Shown in pieces: positions 52,746-61,097 of a stretch of 64,000 bases of DNA (its first letter is position 1; each line of letters opens with the position of its first letter). The stretch spans positions 31,907-95,906 of the forward strand of contig CAZSAT010000010.1 in assembly GCA_964604675.1 (NCBI GenBank), read 5' to 3'. Below the pieces are notes generated by a model, which was not told the origin of the DNA, made no database searches, and saw only the letters and a program-made list of their open reading frames with translations. This DNA comes from CAZSAT01 sp964604675 (GTDB taxonomy: Bacteria > Myxococcota_A > UBA796 > CAJQPC01). Position numbers and translations under genes: made by a program.

Positions 52746-54335
52746 TTACGGCGCGTCGGGCGCGTCGGGTCCCCCGTAGGCACCCACGTCGGACGGCTTC
52801 GTGCCGTCGGCGTCCTGCACGTCGGGGTCGCCTGCGTCGATGAGCGGCGAGCCCTTCACCGGGGCCAGGTTGTAGGTGCACCCGGAGCCGCTCGGGTCGA
52901 AGGACGAGAAGGCCGGCTCGTCTTCGATCAACGCGTTGCCGGCGCTGCCGTTGACGTTCTGCGCCGTGGTGCTGGTCACGTGGAACAGGTTGTAGGTGAC
53001 GTCGAACTCGCTGAAGGGGGTGTTGTAGAGCCGGATCGTGCTCAGACCCTGGCTCCACGCGTGCACGTTGTTGACCACCGAGAAGCCGTCGTAGCCGTTG
53101 ATGTAGAGGTCGGGCCCCTCCCCGGTGGCCACGTTCGACACGAAGGCGTTGTTCGTGATGTCCAGCCCGTCGGGGTTGACGGCGTAGACGCCGCCGCCCT
53201 CGAAGGTGGTGTTCCGCACGAAGCGGTTGTTGGCGACCTCCGAGCCGTTGCCCGCGCCCAGCAGGTAGAGCGTGCCCTTGTAGCTCGAGGTGTCGCAGAA
53301 GTCGTTGTCGATCAGCGTCAGCAGGGTGCTCGTGGTGGCGTGGAGCACGCCGCCGTCGCCGTCGTCGACGACCTGGTTCGACGTGAACGACGAGCCACGG
53401 ATCTCCAGGGTCGCGTCGAGGGTCACGAGCGCGCCTCCGGTGGCCGACTCGTTGTCGCTGAAGGCCGACCCGTCGATGGACAGGGTGTGGCTGCCCTGGC
53501 CGTCGAAGTAGATCGCACCCCCCGAGGACTGCGTGGTGTGGCCGTCGAAGCTCGAGTCGACCAGCGTGAGGTCGCCGCCGACGCTATAGATCGCGCCCCC
53601 CGCGAGCGCGGCGCTGTTGTGCTCGAACACGCAGCCGGTGCAGCTCACGTCGGCGTCCTCGGCGCGGATCGCGCCGCCGAAGGTCTCCGCCTGGTTGGAT
53701 CGGAAGGTGGTGCCCTCGATCACCACGGTTGCCCGCGACTCGGCCTTGATCGCTGCCCCGCTTCCCGCCCCGTTGGAGGTGAAGCTGCCTCCGCTGAGGA
53801 ACAGCTGGCCGCCGTCGCTGACGAGCACGCGATCGGCGCCGGCCACGGTGACGTTCGTCAGGCTGAGCGAGCCGGTGACCGCCGCGATGTCGTGGTCGGC
53901 GCCGAGCTCGAAGCCGCTCAGGCTGCCCTCGGCGCTGCCGTCGACCGTGAGCAGGGCCTGCTCGGCGGCGGTGCACGCCTCGTCGGCTACGATCGCGGCT
54001 TCGGACTCGGCGTGCACCGAGACCTGCCACGCAGGAAAGGTCAGGCACTCCACGTAGGTGCCCGGGCTGACCGCGATCACGTCCCCGTCGGCGGACGCGT
54101 CGAGGGCCTCCTGCAGAGTGCTGAAGTCGCCGCCGTCCCCCACGGTCCAGTCCGGATCGGCGGGTGCTGCGCTGTCGGTGGCGCTCGTGTCGGTGGAGGC
54201 CGCGGTGTCGGTCGGGGTCGAGGTGTCACCTGGGCCCTCGGACGCTGCGGTGCCGTCGTCGATCTGCCCGGTGTCGCCCCGATCGGCGTCGGGCAGTTTC
54301 GGGTCGCAGGCGGCGAGCGCGAGCAGGCAGAGCAT
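52746..54335 (-). CDS. Right-handed beta-helix lipoprotein
   Basis: 529 residues from ATG 54335 (GAGG 8 bases upstream; the longer start at 54359 would bury the signal). Signal MLCLLALAAC, then a Thr/Asp/Ser-rich linker to about residue 60. From about 70 to 500 the chain shows repeating short strands and Asn/Gly turns of pectate-lyase-like parallel beta-helices (GGDFSTLQEALDAS at the start; repeated SxFxxNxAxxGGAIY, NNAFVSNVATGEGPDLYIN). The end GSPLIDAGDPDVQDADGTKPSDVGAYGG is the closing motif of the choice-of-anchor Q family. It is probably a surface adhesin or polysaccharide-binding protein; the catalytic residues of polysaccharide lyases are not evident. Confidence 0.8.
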   Translation of the reverse strand: MLCLLALAACDPKLPDADRGDTGQIDDGTAASEGPGDTSTPTDTAASTDTSATDSAAPADPDWTVGDGGDFSTLQEALDASADGDVIAVSPGTYVECLTFPAWQVSVHAESEAAIVADEACTAAEQALLTVDGSAEGSLSGFELGADHDIAAVTGSLSLTNVTVAGADRVLVSDGGQLFLSGGSFTSNGAGSGAAIKAESRATVVIEGTTFRSNQAETFGGAIRAEDADVSCTGCVFEHNSAALAGGAIYSVGGDLTLVDSSFDGHTTQSSGGAIYFDGQGSHTLSIDGSAFSDNESATGGALVTLDATLEIRGSSFTSNQVVDDGDGGVLHATTSTLLTLIDNDFCDTSSYKGTLYLLGAGNGSEVANNRFVRNTTFEGGGVYAVNPDGLDITNNAFVSNVATGEGPDLYINGYDGFSVVNNVHAWSQGLSTIRLYNTPFSEFDVTYNLFHVTSTTAQNVNGSAGNALIEDEPAFSSFDPSGSGCTYNLAPVKGSPLIDAGDPDVQDADGTKPSDVGAYGGPDAPDAP

Positions 54336-54398
54336 GGGCCGGTCCTCGTGTCCACTCAACCCATCGGCACGCAGGCCGCTCGGGATGAACGCGGCCGA

Positions 54399-55025
54399 TC
54401 AGTGGGCGGCCCGGTCTCCCCACAGCTCCTGCAGGCGCGCGTCCCGTCCGCAGCCGAGCCGGTAGCGCTGGTAGTGGGCCGGTTTCTTCTTGTAGAAGTC
54501 TTGGTGGTAGGTCTCCGCCACGTAGAAGTCGGCGAAGGGCTCGATGGTCGTGACGACGGTCTGGCCGAGCGTGGCGGCGGCGGCGTCGCGGCTGCTCTCG
54601 GCGAGGGCCTGTTCGCTCGCGTCCCGTGGGAACAGCGCCGAGCGGTACTGGGTGCCGCGGTCGCAGAACTGCCCGTTGGCCTGGGTGGGGTCGATGTTGA
54701 CCCAGAACGCATCGAGGAGCTGCGCGTAGCTCACCACGGCGGGGTCGTAGATCACCCGGATGGCCTCGGCGTGGCCGGTGAGTCCGCTGCCCACCGACTG
54801 GTAGGTGGGATTCTCCAGGCGGCCGCCGGTGTAGCCGCTCACCGCGTCGTCCACGCCCTCGATCGCCTCGAAGGCGCTCTCCATGCACCAGAAGCAGCCG
54901 CCGGCGAGGATGGCCTCGGCCCGGCCCTCGGGCACAGGCTCGGCGAGCTGCGGGACCTCGTCGGTCGAGGCGGCTTGGGTGGGTGCGCCGGCACAGGCCA
55001 GCAGGATCGTCGACAAGACACGCAT
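54399..55025 (-). CDS. msrA: Peptide-methionine (S)-S-oxide reductase MsrA, exported lipoprotein
   Basis: 208 residues from ATG 55025 with AAGGAG 5 bases upstream. Signal MRVLSTILLAC predicts a lipoprotein, so this MsrA would act outside the cytoplasm on oxidised envelope proteins. Catalytic GGCFWCME (about 45-52), GYTGG, and the substrate residues in VIYDP and DPTQANGQFCDRGTQYRSALF are intact. The C-terminal LGCGRD could hold the resolving Cys. Catalytic position is Cys, not Sec, despite selB in the window. A separately encoded exported MsrB lies 3.3 kb away on the same strand, and both flank the VIT/VWA-sigma cluster. Confidence 0.93.
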   Translation of the reverse strand: MRVLSTILLACAGAPTQAASTDEVPQLAEPVPEGRAEAILAGGCFWCMESAFEAIEGVDDAVSGYTGGRLENPTYQSVGSGLTGHAEAIRVIYDPAVVSYAQLLDAFWVNIDPTQANGQFCDRGTQYRSALFPRDASEQALAESSRDAAAATLGQTVVTTIEPFADFYVAETYHQDFYKKKPAHYQRYRLGCGRDARLQELWGDRAAH

Positions 55026-55171
55026 GGGACTCCTTGGGGTGACCCGCACGATTCCTCCTACGCGCGGGCGGTGCGTCACGGATGGTCGCAGAAAAAAGTT
55101 CTCTGTCTCTGTCACAAGCGCGGCCCCCCTCGCGTTGGCCCCCCGAAGACCACGACTCCGAGGAGGTCACA

Positions 55172-57514
55172 ATGTCCGCGATGCCCGTCCCTGTCACCCA
55201 GCCCAACTCCACGTCCGGAGGCACGCTCGTCGATGCCGAGGGCCGCGCGCTGCCCCTGCTCGGCGGGCACCTCACGGTCGACGCCGCTGGCGGTCTGGCG
55301 CGGGTGGTGCTCCGCCAGCGCTTCGTCAACCCCCACGACGAGCCCCTCCGCGTCACCTACCAGGTGCCCCTCCCCGCCGACGCCGCCGTGGGTGGGTACG
55401 CCTTCGAGCTGGCCGGCGAGCGGGTGACGGGGGTCGTCGAACCCCGCGCCAAGGCCCGGCAGCGCTTCGAGGAGGCGCTCGTCGCCGGCCGCACCGCCGC
55501 GCTGCTCGAGCAGGAGCGCTCCAGCCTCTTCCGCCAGGAGGTCGGCAACCTGCCGCCCCGGGGCGAGGTGGTGTGCGAGCTGCAGCTCGACCAGCTCCTG
55601 GCCTGGGAGCGCGCTGGCTGGACCTGGCGCTTTCCCACGGTCGTCGCCCCGCGCTTCCTCGGGGAGCGCGGCCGGGTCCCCGACGCGGACGCGGTGAGCG
55701 TCGAGGCGTCGAAGACCACCACCCCGCGCGTCACCCTGTCGCTCGCCGTGCGCGACGCGACGACCGGCCCGCTGGTCAGCCCGACCCACGCACTGCACGT
55801 CGTCGGCCAGGAAGCGGGGCTGGCCGACGAGGCCGGTGCCGCGCTCGACCGCGACGTGGTGGTGCGCTGGCCGGTGGCCGCGCCCTCACCGGGCGTGAGC
55901 CTGGATGCCACCCTCGACGTGGGCGGTCATGGTCTCTTGACCCTGGTGCCGCCGGCGATCGCCGTGGACGAGATCCCGCGGGACCTGGTGCTGCTGCTCG
56001 ACACCAGCGGCTCGATGGGGGGCCGGCCGCTCGACCAGGCCAAGGCTGTGTGCCGGGCGCTGATCGCCACCCTCACCGAGCGCGACCAGCTGCAGATGAT
56101 CGAGTTCTCCACCCGCCCCCGCTCGTGGAACCGCTCGCCGGTAGCGATGAGCCAGGCGGGCCGCACCGGGGCGCTGGCCTGGCTGGCGGGTCTCCAAGCG
56201 GGAGGTGGGACGCAGATGAAGGACGGCATCCTGGCCGCCCTCGACACCCTCCGCCCCGAGGCCCAGCGTCAGGTGGTGCTCGTCACCGACGGGCTGATCG
56301 GCTTCGAGCAGGAGATCGTCGGTGCGATCCGCGACAAGATGCCGGCGGGCAGCCGCGTGCACACCCTCGGCGTAGGCAGCGGTGTGAACCGCAGCCTGCT
56401 CGGTCCGGCGGCCCGCGCCGGTGCTGGGGTGGAGGCGATCCTCGGGCTCGACGAGTCGCCCGACGACGCCGCGAAGGCGCTGGTGGCGGCCACCGCTTCG
56501 CCCATCGTGGTCGACCTCCAGGTGCACGGTTCCGCGCTCGTGGAGCTGGCGCACCACCGTGCGCCGGACCTGATGGCCGGACGCCCCAGCCGGCTCGGGC
56601 TGCGGCTCCGTCCGGAGGGCGGCTCGCTGACCGTGTCCGGGCGTACCCCCGACGGGACCTGGGAGCACACGGTGTCCGTGCCACGCCTCTCGACCGGCAG
56701 CTCGGCCATCGCGCGGCTGGTCGGTCGTGAGCTCGTCGAGGAGCAGGAGCTCCTGGGCGCGCTCGGCCGCCAGGTCGACGCGGAGGTGGAGCGGCTGGGT
56801 GTGACCTACCAGATCGCCACGCGCAAGACGAGCTTCGTGGCGGTGAGCTCCAAGCAGACGGTGGATCCGACGGCCCCCGGCCGCACGGAGTCGGTGCCTC
56901 AGGCGCTGCCCTACGGCATGAGCGCGGAGGGGCTCGGTCTCAGGAGCGCGGTGCCTGCGCCGATGGCGAGTCCGGCGATGATGCAGGCGCCGCTGCGTCG
57001 ACGGATGCGCTCGGCGTCGGTGACGAAGAGCCTCGGCCCCGCAGGGATCTGGGGCGCGGTGTCGAAGGTGCTCGACGGTCTGGGCGGAGGTGGTCCCGAC
57101 GAGCTGTCCGCGGCGGCACCGCCGCCCGCGTCCATGGACGTCGACGACGAGGCGATCGACGAGGCCTTCGAGCCCCAGGAGCTCTCCTCGGTGGCCGAGG
57201 AGCGCGAGGAGGCAGCCATGGAGGCCCCGCGCCAGCCGGCGCTGCGGCTGAAGGCTCGGTTGGTGCTGGCGAAGGACGGTCGGCTCGTGCTCGAAGTGGA
57301 GCTCCCGATCGCCCTGCACTGGGCGCCCACCGTGGCGTCCGTGCTCGGCACCTTCGGCGAGCGGGCGGCCAGGCTGGTGGCGGCTGGCACCACGGCGGCC
57401 GGGCACTACCAGCCGGGCCAGGTGCTCCGCGTGGTGGTCGAGGCCGGCGAGGGTGTGCTCGAGGTCCGGCTCGCGGGTGCCTCGGGTGGGCGTGACCTCG
57501 TGCTGGAGCTGTAG
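55172..57514 (+). CDS. VIT and VWA domain protein (inter-alpha-trypsin-inhibitor-like)
   Basis: 780 residues from ATG 55172 (AGGAGG 6 bases upstream). VIT domain at about 15-140 (VDAAGGLARVVLRQRFVNPHDEPLRVTYQVPLP, VEPRAKARQRFEEAL), VWA domain at about 270-440 with MIDAS DTSGSMGG, then a beta-rich domain and a long Ala/Pro/Glu-rich region to about 690 and a final domain. No signal peptide or membrane helix is visible, so it appears cytoplasmic, unlike many bacterial VIT/VWA proteins. The ECF sigma factor gene starts 10 bases after its stop, so the two are co-transcribed. It may bind a partner in a metal-dependent way; function unknown. Confidence 0.85.
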   Translation: MSAMPVPVTQPNSTSGGTLVDAEGRALPLLGGHLTVDAAGGLARVVLRQRFVNPHDEPLRVTYQVPLPADAAVGGYAFELAGERVTGVVEPRAKARQRFEEALVAGRTAALLEQERSSLFRQEVGNLPPRGEVVCELQLDQLLAWERAGWTWRFPTVVAPRFLGERGRVPDADAVSVEASKTTTPRVTLSLAVRDATTGPLVSPTHALHVVGQEAGLADEAGAALDRDVVVRWPVAAPSPGVSLDATLDVGGHGLLTLVPPAIAVDEIPRDLVLLLDTSGSMGGRPLDQAKAVCRALIATLTERDQLQMIEFSTRPRSWNRSPVAMSQAGRTGALAWLAGLQAGGGTQMKDGILAALDTLRPEAQRQVVLVTDGLIGFEQEIVGAIRDKMPAGSRVHTLGVGSGVNRSLLGPAARAGAGVEAILGLDESPDDAAKALVAATASPIVVDLQVHGSALVELAHHRAPDLMAGRPSRLGLRLRPEGGSLTVSGRTPDGTWEHTVSVPRLSTGSSAIARLVGRELVEEQELLGALGRQVDAEVERLGVTYQIATRKTSFVAVSSKQTVDPTAPGRTESVPQALPYGMSAEGLGLRSAVPAPMASPAMMQAPLRRRMRSASVTKSLGPAGIWGAVSKVLDGLGGGGPDELSAAAPPPASMDVDDEAIDEAFEPQELSSVAEEREEAAMEAPRQPALRLKARLVLAKDGRLVLEVELPIALHWAPTVASVLGTFGERAARLVAAGTTAAGHYQPGQVLRVVVEAGEGVLEVRLAGASGGRDLVLEL

Positions 57515-57524
57515 CCTGAGCCCC

Positions 57525-58076
57525 GTGGACGAGCTCCAGGCCATCGTCGCGGGTGACACCGCCGCCTTCGGGCGGTGGGTCGCTCGCGCCGAGCCGCGTC
57601 TGCGGGCCAGCCTCCGGAGCTTCGCCGCCCAGGTCGACACCGAGGCCGTGGTCCAGGAGACGCTGTTGCGGGTCTGGAACGTGGCCCCGCGCTTCGAACC
57701 CGACGGTGGCCCGGACGGCCTCACCCGGCTCGCCGTGCGCATCGCCCGCAACCTCGCCGTGAGCGAGCTGCGGCGAGCGCGCGTCGAGCCGGTCGAGGTG
57801 GATCGGCTCGAGCGGGAGGCCGAGGCGCTCGCCGAGCCGGGGACCCCGCCCGATCCACTGCTCCGAGAGCTGATCGCGGCCTGCGTGGAGCGCCTGCCCG
57901 GCAAGCCACGGGTTGCCATCCTCCAGCGCATCCACGCCCGCGGCAACGCCTCGGATGCCTCGCTGGCGGAGGCTGCGGGCATGAAGCTCAACACCTTCCT
58001 GCAGAACGTGCGGCGTGCCCGCATCGGCTTGGAGCGCTGCCTGGAAGCGGGCGGTGCGGTCTGGGGTGACGCATGA
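57525..58076 (+). CDS. ECF-type RNA polymerase sigma factor
   Basis: 183 residues from GTG 57525. Region 2 at about 5-75 (FGRWVARAEPRLRASLRSF, AVVQETLLRVWNVAPRF) and region 4 at about 115-170 (RELIAACVERLPGKPRVAILQRIHARG, SLAEAAGMKLNTFLQNVRRARIGLERCL) are recognisable, with no region 3. It should direct RNA polymerase to a small stress or development regulon. Its stop overlaps the ATG of a 74-residue gene (ATGA), a typical position for an anti-sigma or co-regulator. The VIT/VWA gene lies directly upstream. Confidence 0.85.
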   Translation: MDELQAIVAGDTAAFGRWVARAEPRLRASLRSFAAQVDTEAVVQETLLRVWNVAPRFEPDGGPDGLTRLAVRIARNLAVSELRRARVEPVEVDRLEREAEALAEPGTPPDPLLRELIAACVERLPGKPRVAILQRIHARGNASDASLAEAAGMKLNTFLQNVRRARIGLERCLEAGGAVWGDA

Positions 58077-58297
58077 ACCGACACACACGCGACCTCGTGG
58101 AGCAGGCCCTGAGCGCCTGGCGCCCGCGCCGGCGGGGCGCGGTGGGCGGGCACCCCGCCTGGCACGATCTGGACGCCGACGGGCGCCGCCTGGTGTTCGA
58201 GGAGACCGAGCGCCTCCGCGCGATGGAGGCCGCCCTGGATCCGAACGGCCTGTCGTCCACGGGGCACACGGTGCTGGCGCGCATCCGAGGGCGGTGA
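58073..58297 (+). CDS. Small protein coupled to the sigma factor
   Basis: 74 residues, basic at the N-terminus (RRRGAVGG, WRPRR) and helical at the end (LVFEETERLRAMEAAL). The ATG overlaps the sigma factor stop by 4 bases, which implies coupled translation in a fixed ratio. No zinc-binding HxxxCxxC anti-sigma motif and no membrane helix is present, so it is not a classical ZAS or membrane anti-sigma factor. It might still bind the sigma factor. It is convergent with msrB (12-base gap). Confidence 0.55.
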   Translation: MNRHTRDLVEQALSAWRPRRRGAVGGHPAWHDLDADGRRLVFEETERLRAMEAALDPNGLSSTGHTVLARIRGR

Positions 58298-58309
58298 CTC
58301 AGCGGCAGC

Positions 58310-58834
58310 TCACTCGGCCGCTGGCGCGTGCAGCAGGCACACCGAGTTGATGCAGTACCGCAGGCCGGTGGGCGCGGGGCCGTCCTCGAACACGTGGCCG
58401 AGGTGGGCGTCGCAGCGGCCGCAGGTCACCTCGGTCCGGACCATGCCCAGGCTCGTGTCGCTCACGCTCTTCACCGCCTCGGGTGAGGCGGGGGCGTAGA
58501 AGCTGGGCCAGCCGGTGCCCGAGTCGAACTTGGTCTGGCTGTCGAAGAGGGCCAGCCCGCAGCTCGAGCAGACGAAGGTCCCCGCCGCCTTGTTGTCGTT
58601 GTGCGCGCCGGTCCAGGCGTACTCGGTGCCGCCCTCCCGGCACACCTTCACCTGCTTGTCGGTGAGCACGGACTTCCAGTAGGTCGTGTCCTTCACCGTC
58701 CAGTCGATGGTCTGGGCGTCGAGCGCTGCAAGGTGCGACTCGGCCACCGTGGTGGGGAGCTTGTCTCCGGCCACCGCGCAGGTGGCGATTCCGAGCAGGG
58801 ACAGCACGGAGAGGGCGGCGAGCGGGCGGGTCAT
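58310..58834 (-). CDS. msrB: Peptide-methionine (R)-S-oxide reductase MsrB, secreted
   Basis: 174 residues from ATG 58834 with AGGAG 6 bases upstream; the longer open frame has no support. A Sec signal (MTRPLAALSVLSLLGIATCAVA-G) exports it. Two zinc CxxC pairs (VCSSCG and TCGRCD), GTGWPSFY and the catalytic Cys in LRYCINS are present, so activity is expected. Cysteine, not selenocysteine, occupies the active site. Together with the lipoprotein MsrA it would repair both methionine sulfoxide epimers in the envelope. It diverges from the DoxX gene across 39 bases that contain the palindrome GTATAC. Confidence 0.93.
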   Translation of the reverse strand: MTRPLAALSVLSLLGIATCAVAGDKLPTTVAESHLAALDAQTIDWTVKDTTYWKSVLTDKQVKVCREGGTEYAWTGAHNDNKAAGTFVCSSCGLALFDSQTKFDSGTGWPSFYAPASPEAVKSVSDTSLGMVRTEVTCGRCDAHLGHVFEDGPAPTGLRYCINSVCLLHAPAAE

Positions 58835-58861
58835 GGGGTCTCCTTTCGACGTCTGGGGAGG

Positions 58862-58867
58862 TATACG
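58862..58867 (+). promoter_or_regulatory. Putative -10 TATACG for the DoxX gene
   Basis: TATACG ends 6 bases before ATG 58874. Its palindromic core GTATAC could equally serve the divergent msrB gene, whose start is 27 bases away on the other strand with a proper AGGAG. Confidence 0.35.
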
Positions 58868-58873
58868 CGAGCC

Positions 58874-59251
58874 ATGGACTCTTGGATGCTGTCGATTCGA
58901 ATCATCGTGGGTGGCTTCTTCGCCTGGGAAGCCGCTGACAAGATTCGACGTTTCGGGGAGTGGGTCGACTTCGTGGCCGAGGCGGGCATGCCCGCGCCCA
59001 CGGTGCAGATCGCCTTCATCGTGTTCCTGCTCGTGGTGGGCACCACGCTGGTGGCGCTCGGCCGGCACGCCCGGATCGGGGCCGCCATGCTGCTGCTCTA
59101 CCTGCTGCCCACGATGCTCCTGTTCATGGAGCCGCAGACCGTCGCCCAGATGGTGCCCTTCGGTGTCGGGCTGGTGCTCATCGCCGTGAAAGGACCGGGG
59201 CCCAGTGTCTGGCCGAAGCCCGTGGCGGAGGGATCCGCGGACGCGCGGTAG
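58874..59251 (+). CDS. DoxX-family membrane protein
   Basis: 125 residues, mostly hydrophobic. Four membrane segments can be drawn: about 5-21 (WMLSIRIIVGGFFAWEA), 42-63 (APTVQIAFIVFLLVVGTTLVAL), 68-84 (IGAAMLLLYLLPTMLLF) and 92-107 (VPFGVGLVLIAVKG). The Trp/Ala/Asp-Lys pattern after the first helix (EAADKIRRF) is typical for DoxX-like proteins, which are linked to redox homeostasis of the membrane. That agrees with the adjacent Msr enzymes. The next gene begins 20 bases downstream with AGGAGG, suggesting an operon. Confidence 0.65.
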   Translation: MDSWMLSIRIIVGGFFAWEAADKIRRFGEWVDFVAEAGMPAPTVQIAFIVFLLVVGTTLVALGRHARIGAAMLLLYLLPTMLLFMEPQTVAQMVPFGVGLVLIAVKGPGPSVWPKPVAEGSADAR

Positions 59252-59271
59252 CCTTCGTCCAGGAGGCGACC

Positions 59272-59982
59272 ATGGACCGCGACGCGTTCCGCGAGGCCTT
59301 GCTCGCGGTGATGGAGCGCAAGGTGCACCCGGCGTGGCCGGCGTTCACGTCTGGACGGGTGGCGCGCGAGCTGCTCCACGTCCACCTCGAGCAGGAGTAC
59401 GCGTGCTACGTGCGCGACTTCCCCGTGATGGTCGGGCGCGCCTACGTGCAGTGCCCCATCCCGGCGGTTCGGCGCGACCTCGCCGAGAACCTGTTCGAGG
59501 AGGAGACCGGCGGGCTCGTGGCGGGTCGGCCCCACCCGGAGCTCTTCCTGGACTACCCGCGCGGCCTGGGCTTCGACCTGGAGCGCTTCGAGGCGGTCGA
59601 GCTCCTGCCCGGCACCGCGCACTACCGAGCCACCCTCGATCGCTGGATCGACGCGGGCTGGGAGCCGGCCACGTGCGTGGTCACGATCTTCGTCGAGGGT
59701 ACCGCCCACGAGCGCTCGCTGTTCTCCGACGACGCCCCCGCACGACCGGAGCCGCCGCTGTCCGAGCACCCCCTCGTCAAGCACTACGGGCTGCCGCTGG
59801 AGCACCTGGCGCTCACCAAGGCCCACCGGCAGGTGGAGGGCGACCACCGCCTGGCGGCCTGGCGCATGGTGCTCGACCACGTCCCGGCCAAGCGTCGTGG
59901 GCTGTGTGTGGAGGCGATGGAGGCCTGCCTGGAGGCCTGGATCACCTACCGCGACGAGGTGGCCGCCGCGTGCGGGGTGTGA
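59272..59982 (+). CDS. PqqC/TenA-like heme-oxygenase-fold protein
   Basis: 236 residues, soluble, all-helical. Ligands typical of heme-oxygenase-like diiron (HDO) or PqqC/CADD-type proteins are suggested by HLEQEYACYVRDF (about 37-49), ENLFEEETGG (about 77-86), RPHPELFLDY and FVEGTAHERSLF (about 143-154). This superfamily includes oxidases that act on amino or fatty acids and the PQQ cyclase; reaction unknown here, and no PQQ gene is near. ATG 59272 has AGGAGG 6 bases upstream. It follows the DoxX gene in the same direction. Its 3' end overlaps the convergent surface-protein gene by 37 bases. Confidence 0.7.
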   Translation: MDRDAFREALLAVMERKVHPAWPAFTSGRVARELLHVHLEQEYACYVRDFPVMVGRAYVQCPIPAVRRDLAENLFEEETGGLVAGRPHPELFLDYPRGLGFDLERFEAVELLPGTAHYRATLDRWIDAGWEPATCVVTIFVEGTAHERSLFSDDAPARPEPPLSEHPLVKHYGLPLEHLALTKAHRQVEGDHRLAAWRMVLDHVPAKRRGLCVEAMEACLEAWITYRDEVAAACGV

Positions 59983-61064
59983 CGCCGCCTGCGCACCAGG
60001 CCGAGCAGGGCCGCGAGGGTCCAGGCGCCGGCCGGGGCGCCTGACGCGCACCCGCACTCGCCTTCCTTGGCGTCTTCGCCCCCCGTGTCCCGACCGCCGG
60101 TGTCGTGCTGCGGCGGATCGGTGTCCTCGGGAGCGCTCGTGTCGGAGGCCGGCGCTTCGTCGCTGGTGCTGTCGTCGCAGTCGTCGTCGACGCCGTTGCC
60201 CGTGACCTCCTTCGCGCCGGGATTGACCGAGGCGTTGCCGTCGTCGCAGTCGCCCTCGTCTTCCGACCAGCCGTCGCCGTCGTCGTCGAAGCCGGTGGTG
60301 CCCTCGTCGACCTTGCCGTCGCAGTCGTTGTCGACGCCGTCGCTGGAGTCGTCGCCCGCGCCGCCGTCCTCCGGCGCGCCGGTGTAGGCGCTCGGGTCGC
60401 TGTCGTCGCAGTCCTCGCCGCCGCAGGCGTCGGCGCGCACGTTGTCGCCGTCGGCGTCGCAGCAGAGGGACTCGCTCCAGCAGTCGGTGTCGTCGCAGTC
60501 GAAGTCGCCGTCGAGGTCGTTGTCGGCGCCGTCGTCGCAGTCTTCGGCGCACCCCGTGGACGCGCTCACGTCGAAGCTCATGGTGTAGGTGGGCGAGTAC
60601 ACGTCGCCCGCGCCGTCCACGCACGGACCCGAGGCGGTCTCCGCGTAGGTGGTGCCGTAGGCCTCGACGACCACGTAGTAGATGTCGCCGGGGGTGCAGT
60701 CGAAGGTGACCGTGTCTTCCTTGGCGAAGGGGTTCGTGGAGCCGTAGAGGCACCCGCCGTAGGGGTCGCAGGTGTCGTCGAGCACGTAGATGTCGAGGTC
60801 GCAGGGCAGGTCGGTGATCAGCATGGTCACCGAGCCCGCGAGCTGGCACTCGAAGGTGTACACGGCCTCGGGCGCGAGCTGGTCTTCGTTCGCGTAGGGG
60901 TCGCCGCAGGTGTAGCAGAGGCCGTCGTCGCAGTCTCCGCCGAGGAGGCTCTCGGCGGCGTGGTCGACCTCGCCGGCGTACTCGCTGCTGCAGGTGAGCG
61001 CGCCGGCGACGGACACGGAGGAGGGGCAGGCCGCGTGGACCGCGTGTAGGCTCAGGATCATCAT
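59946..61064 (-). CDS. Secreted MopE-type repeat protein with MYXO-CTERM-like anchor
   Basis: 372 residues. Short signal MMILSLHAVHA-AC without basic residues. Residues 20-165 form a PPC-like beta domain with several Cys (YTFECQLAGSVTMLITDLPCDLDIYVLDDTCDPYGGC). Residues 170-300 carry MopE-type Asp/Cys segments (CDDGADNDLDGDFDCDDTDC, GGEDCDDSDP, DGVDNDCDGKVDE). An Asp/Thr/Ser-rich linker leads to CGCASGAP, a hydrophobic run and RRRR, a good MYXO-CTERM sorting tail though extended by about ten residues. It should end anchored on the cell surface. It diverges from the next lipoprotein gene across 33 bp that contain GATCTAACGC. Confidence 0.8.
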   Translation of the reverse strand: MMILSLHAVHAACPSSVSVAGALTCSSEYAGEVDHAAESLLGGDCDDGLCYTCGDPYANEDQLAPEAVYTFECQLAGSVTMLITDLPCDLDIYVLDDTCDPYGGCLYGSTNPFAKEDTVTFDCTPGDIYYVVVEAYGTTYAETASGPCVDGAGDVYSPTYTMSFDVSASTGCAEDCDDGADNDLDGDFDCDDTDCWSESLCCDADGDNVRADACGGEDCDDSDPSAYTGAPEDGGAGDDSSDGVDNDCDGKVDEGTTGFDDDGDGWSEDEGDCDDGNASVNPGAKEVTGNGVDDDCDDSTSDEAPASDTSAPEDTDPPQHDTGGRDTGGEDAKEGECGCASGAPAGAWTLAALLGLVRRRRHTPHAAATSSR

Positions 61065-61097
61065 GGCGCCGCCGATCTAACGCCGTGTGGAGACGAG

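Noticed and set aside
54399..58834. MsrA or MsrB as selenoproteins, given selB in the window
   Set aside because: Both catalytic positions are Cys codons and no in-frame TGA is present before the true stops.
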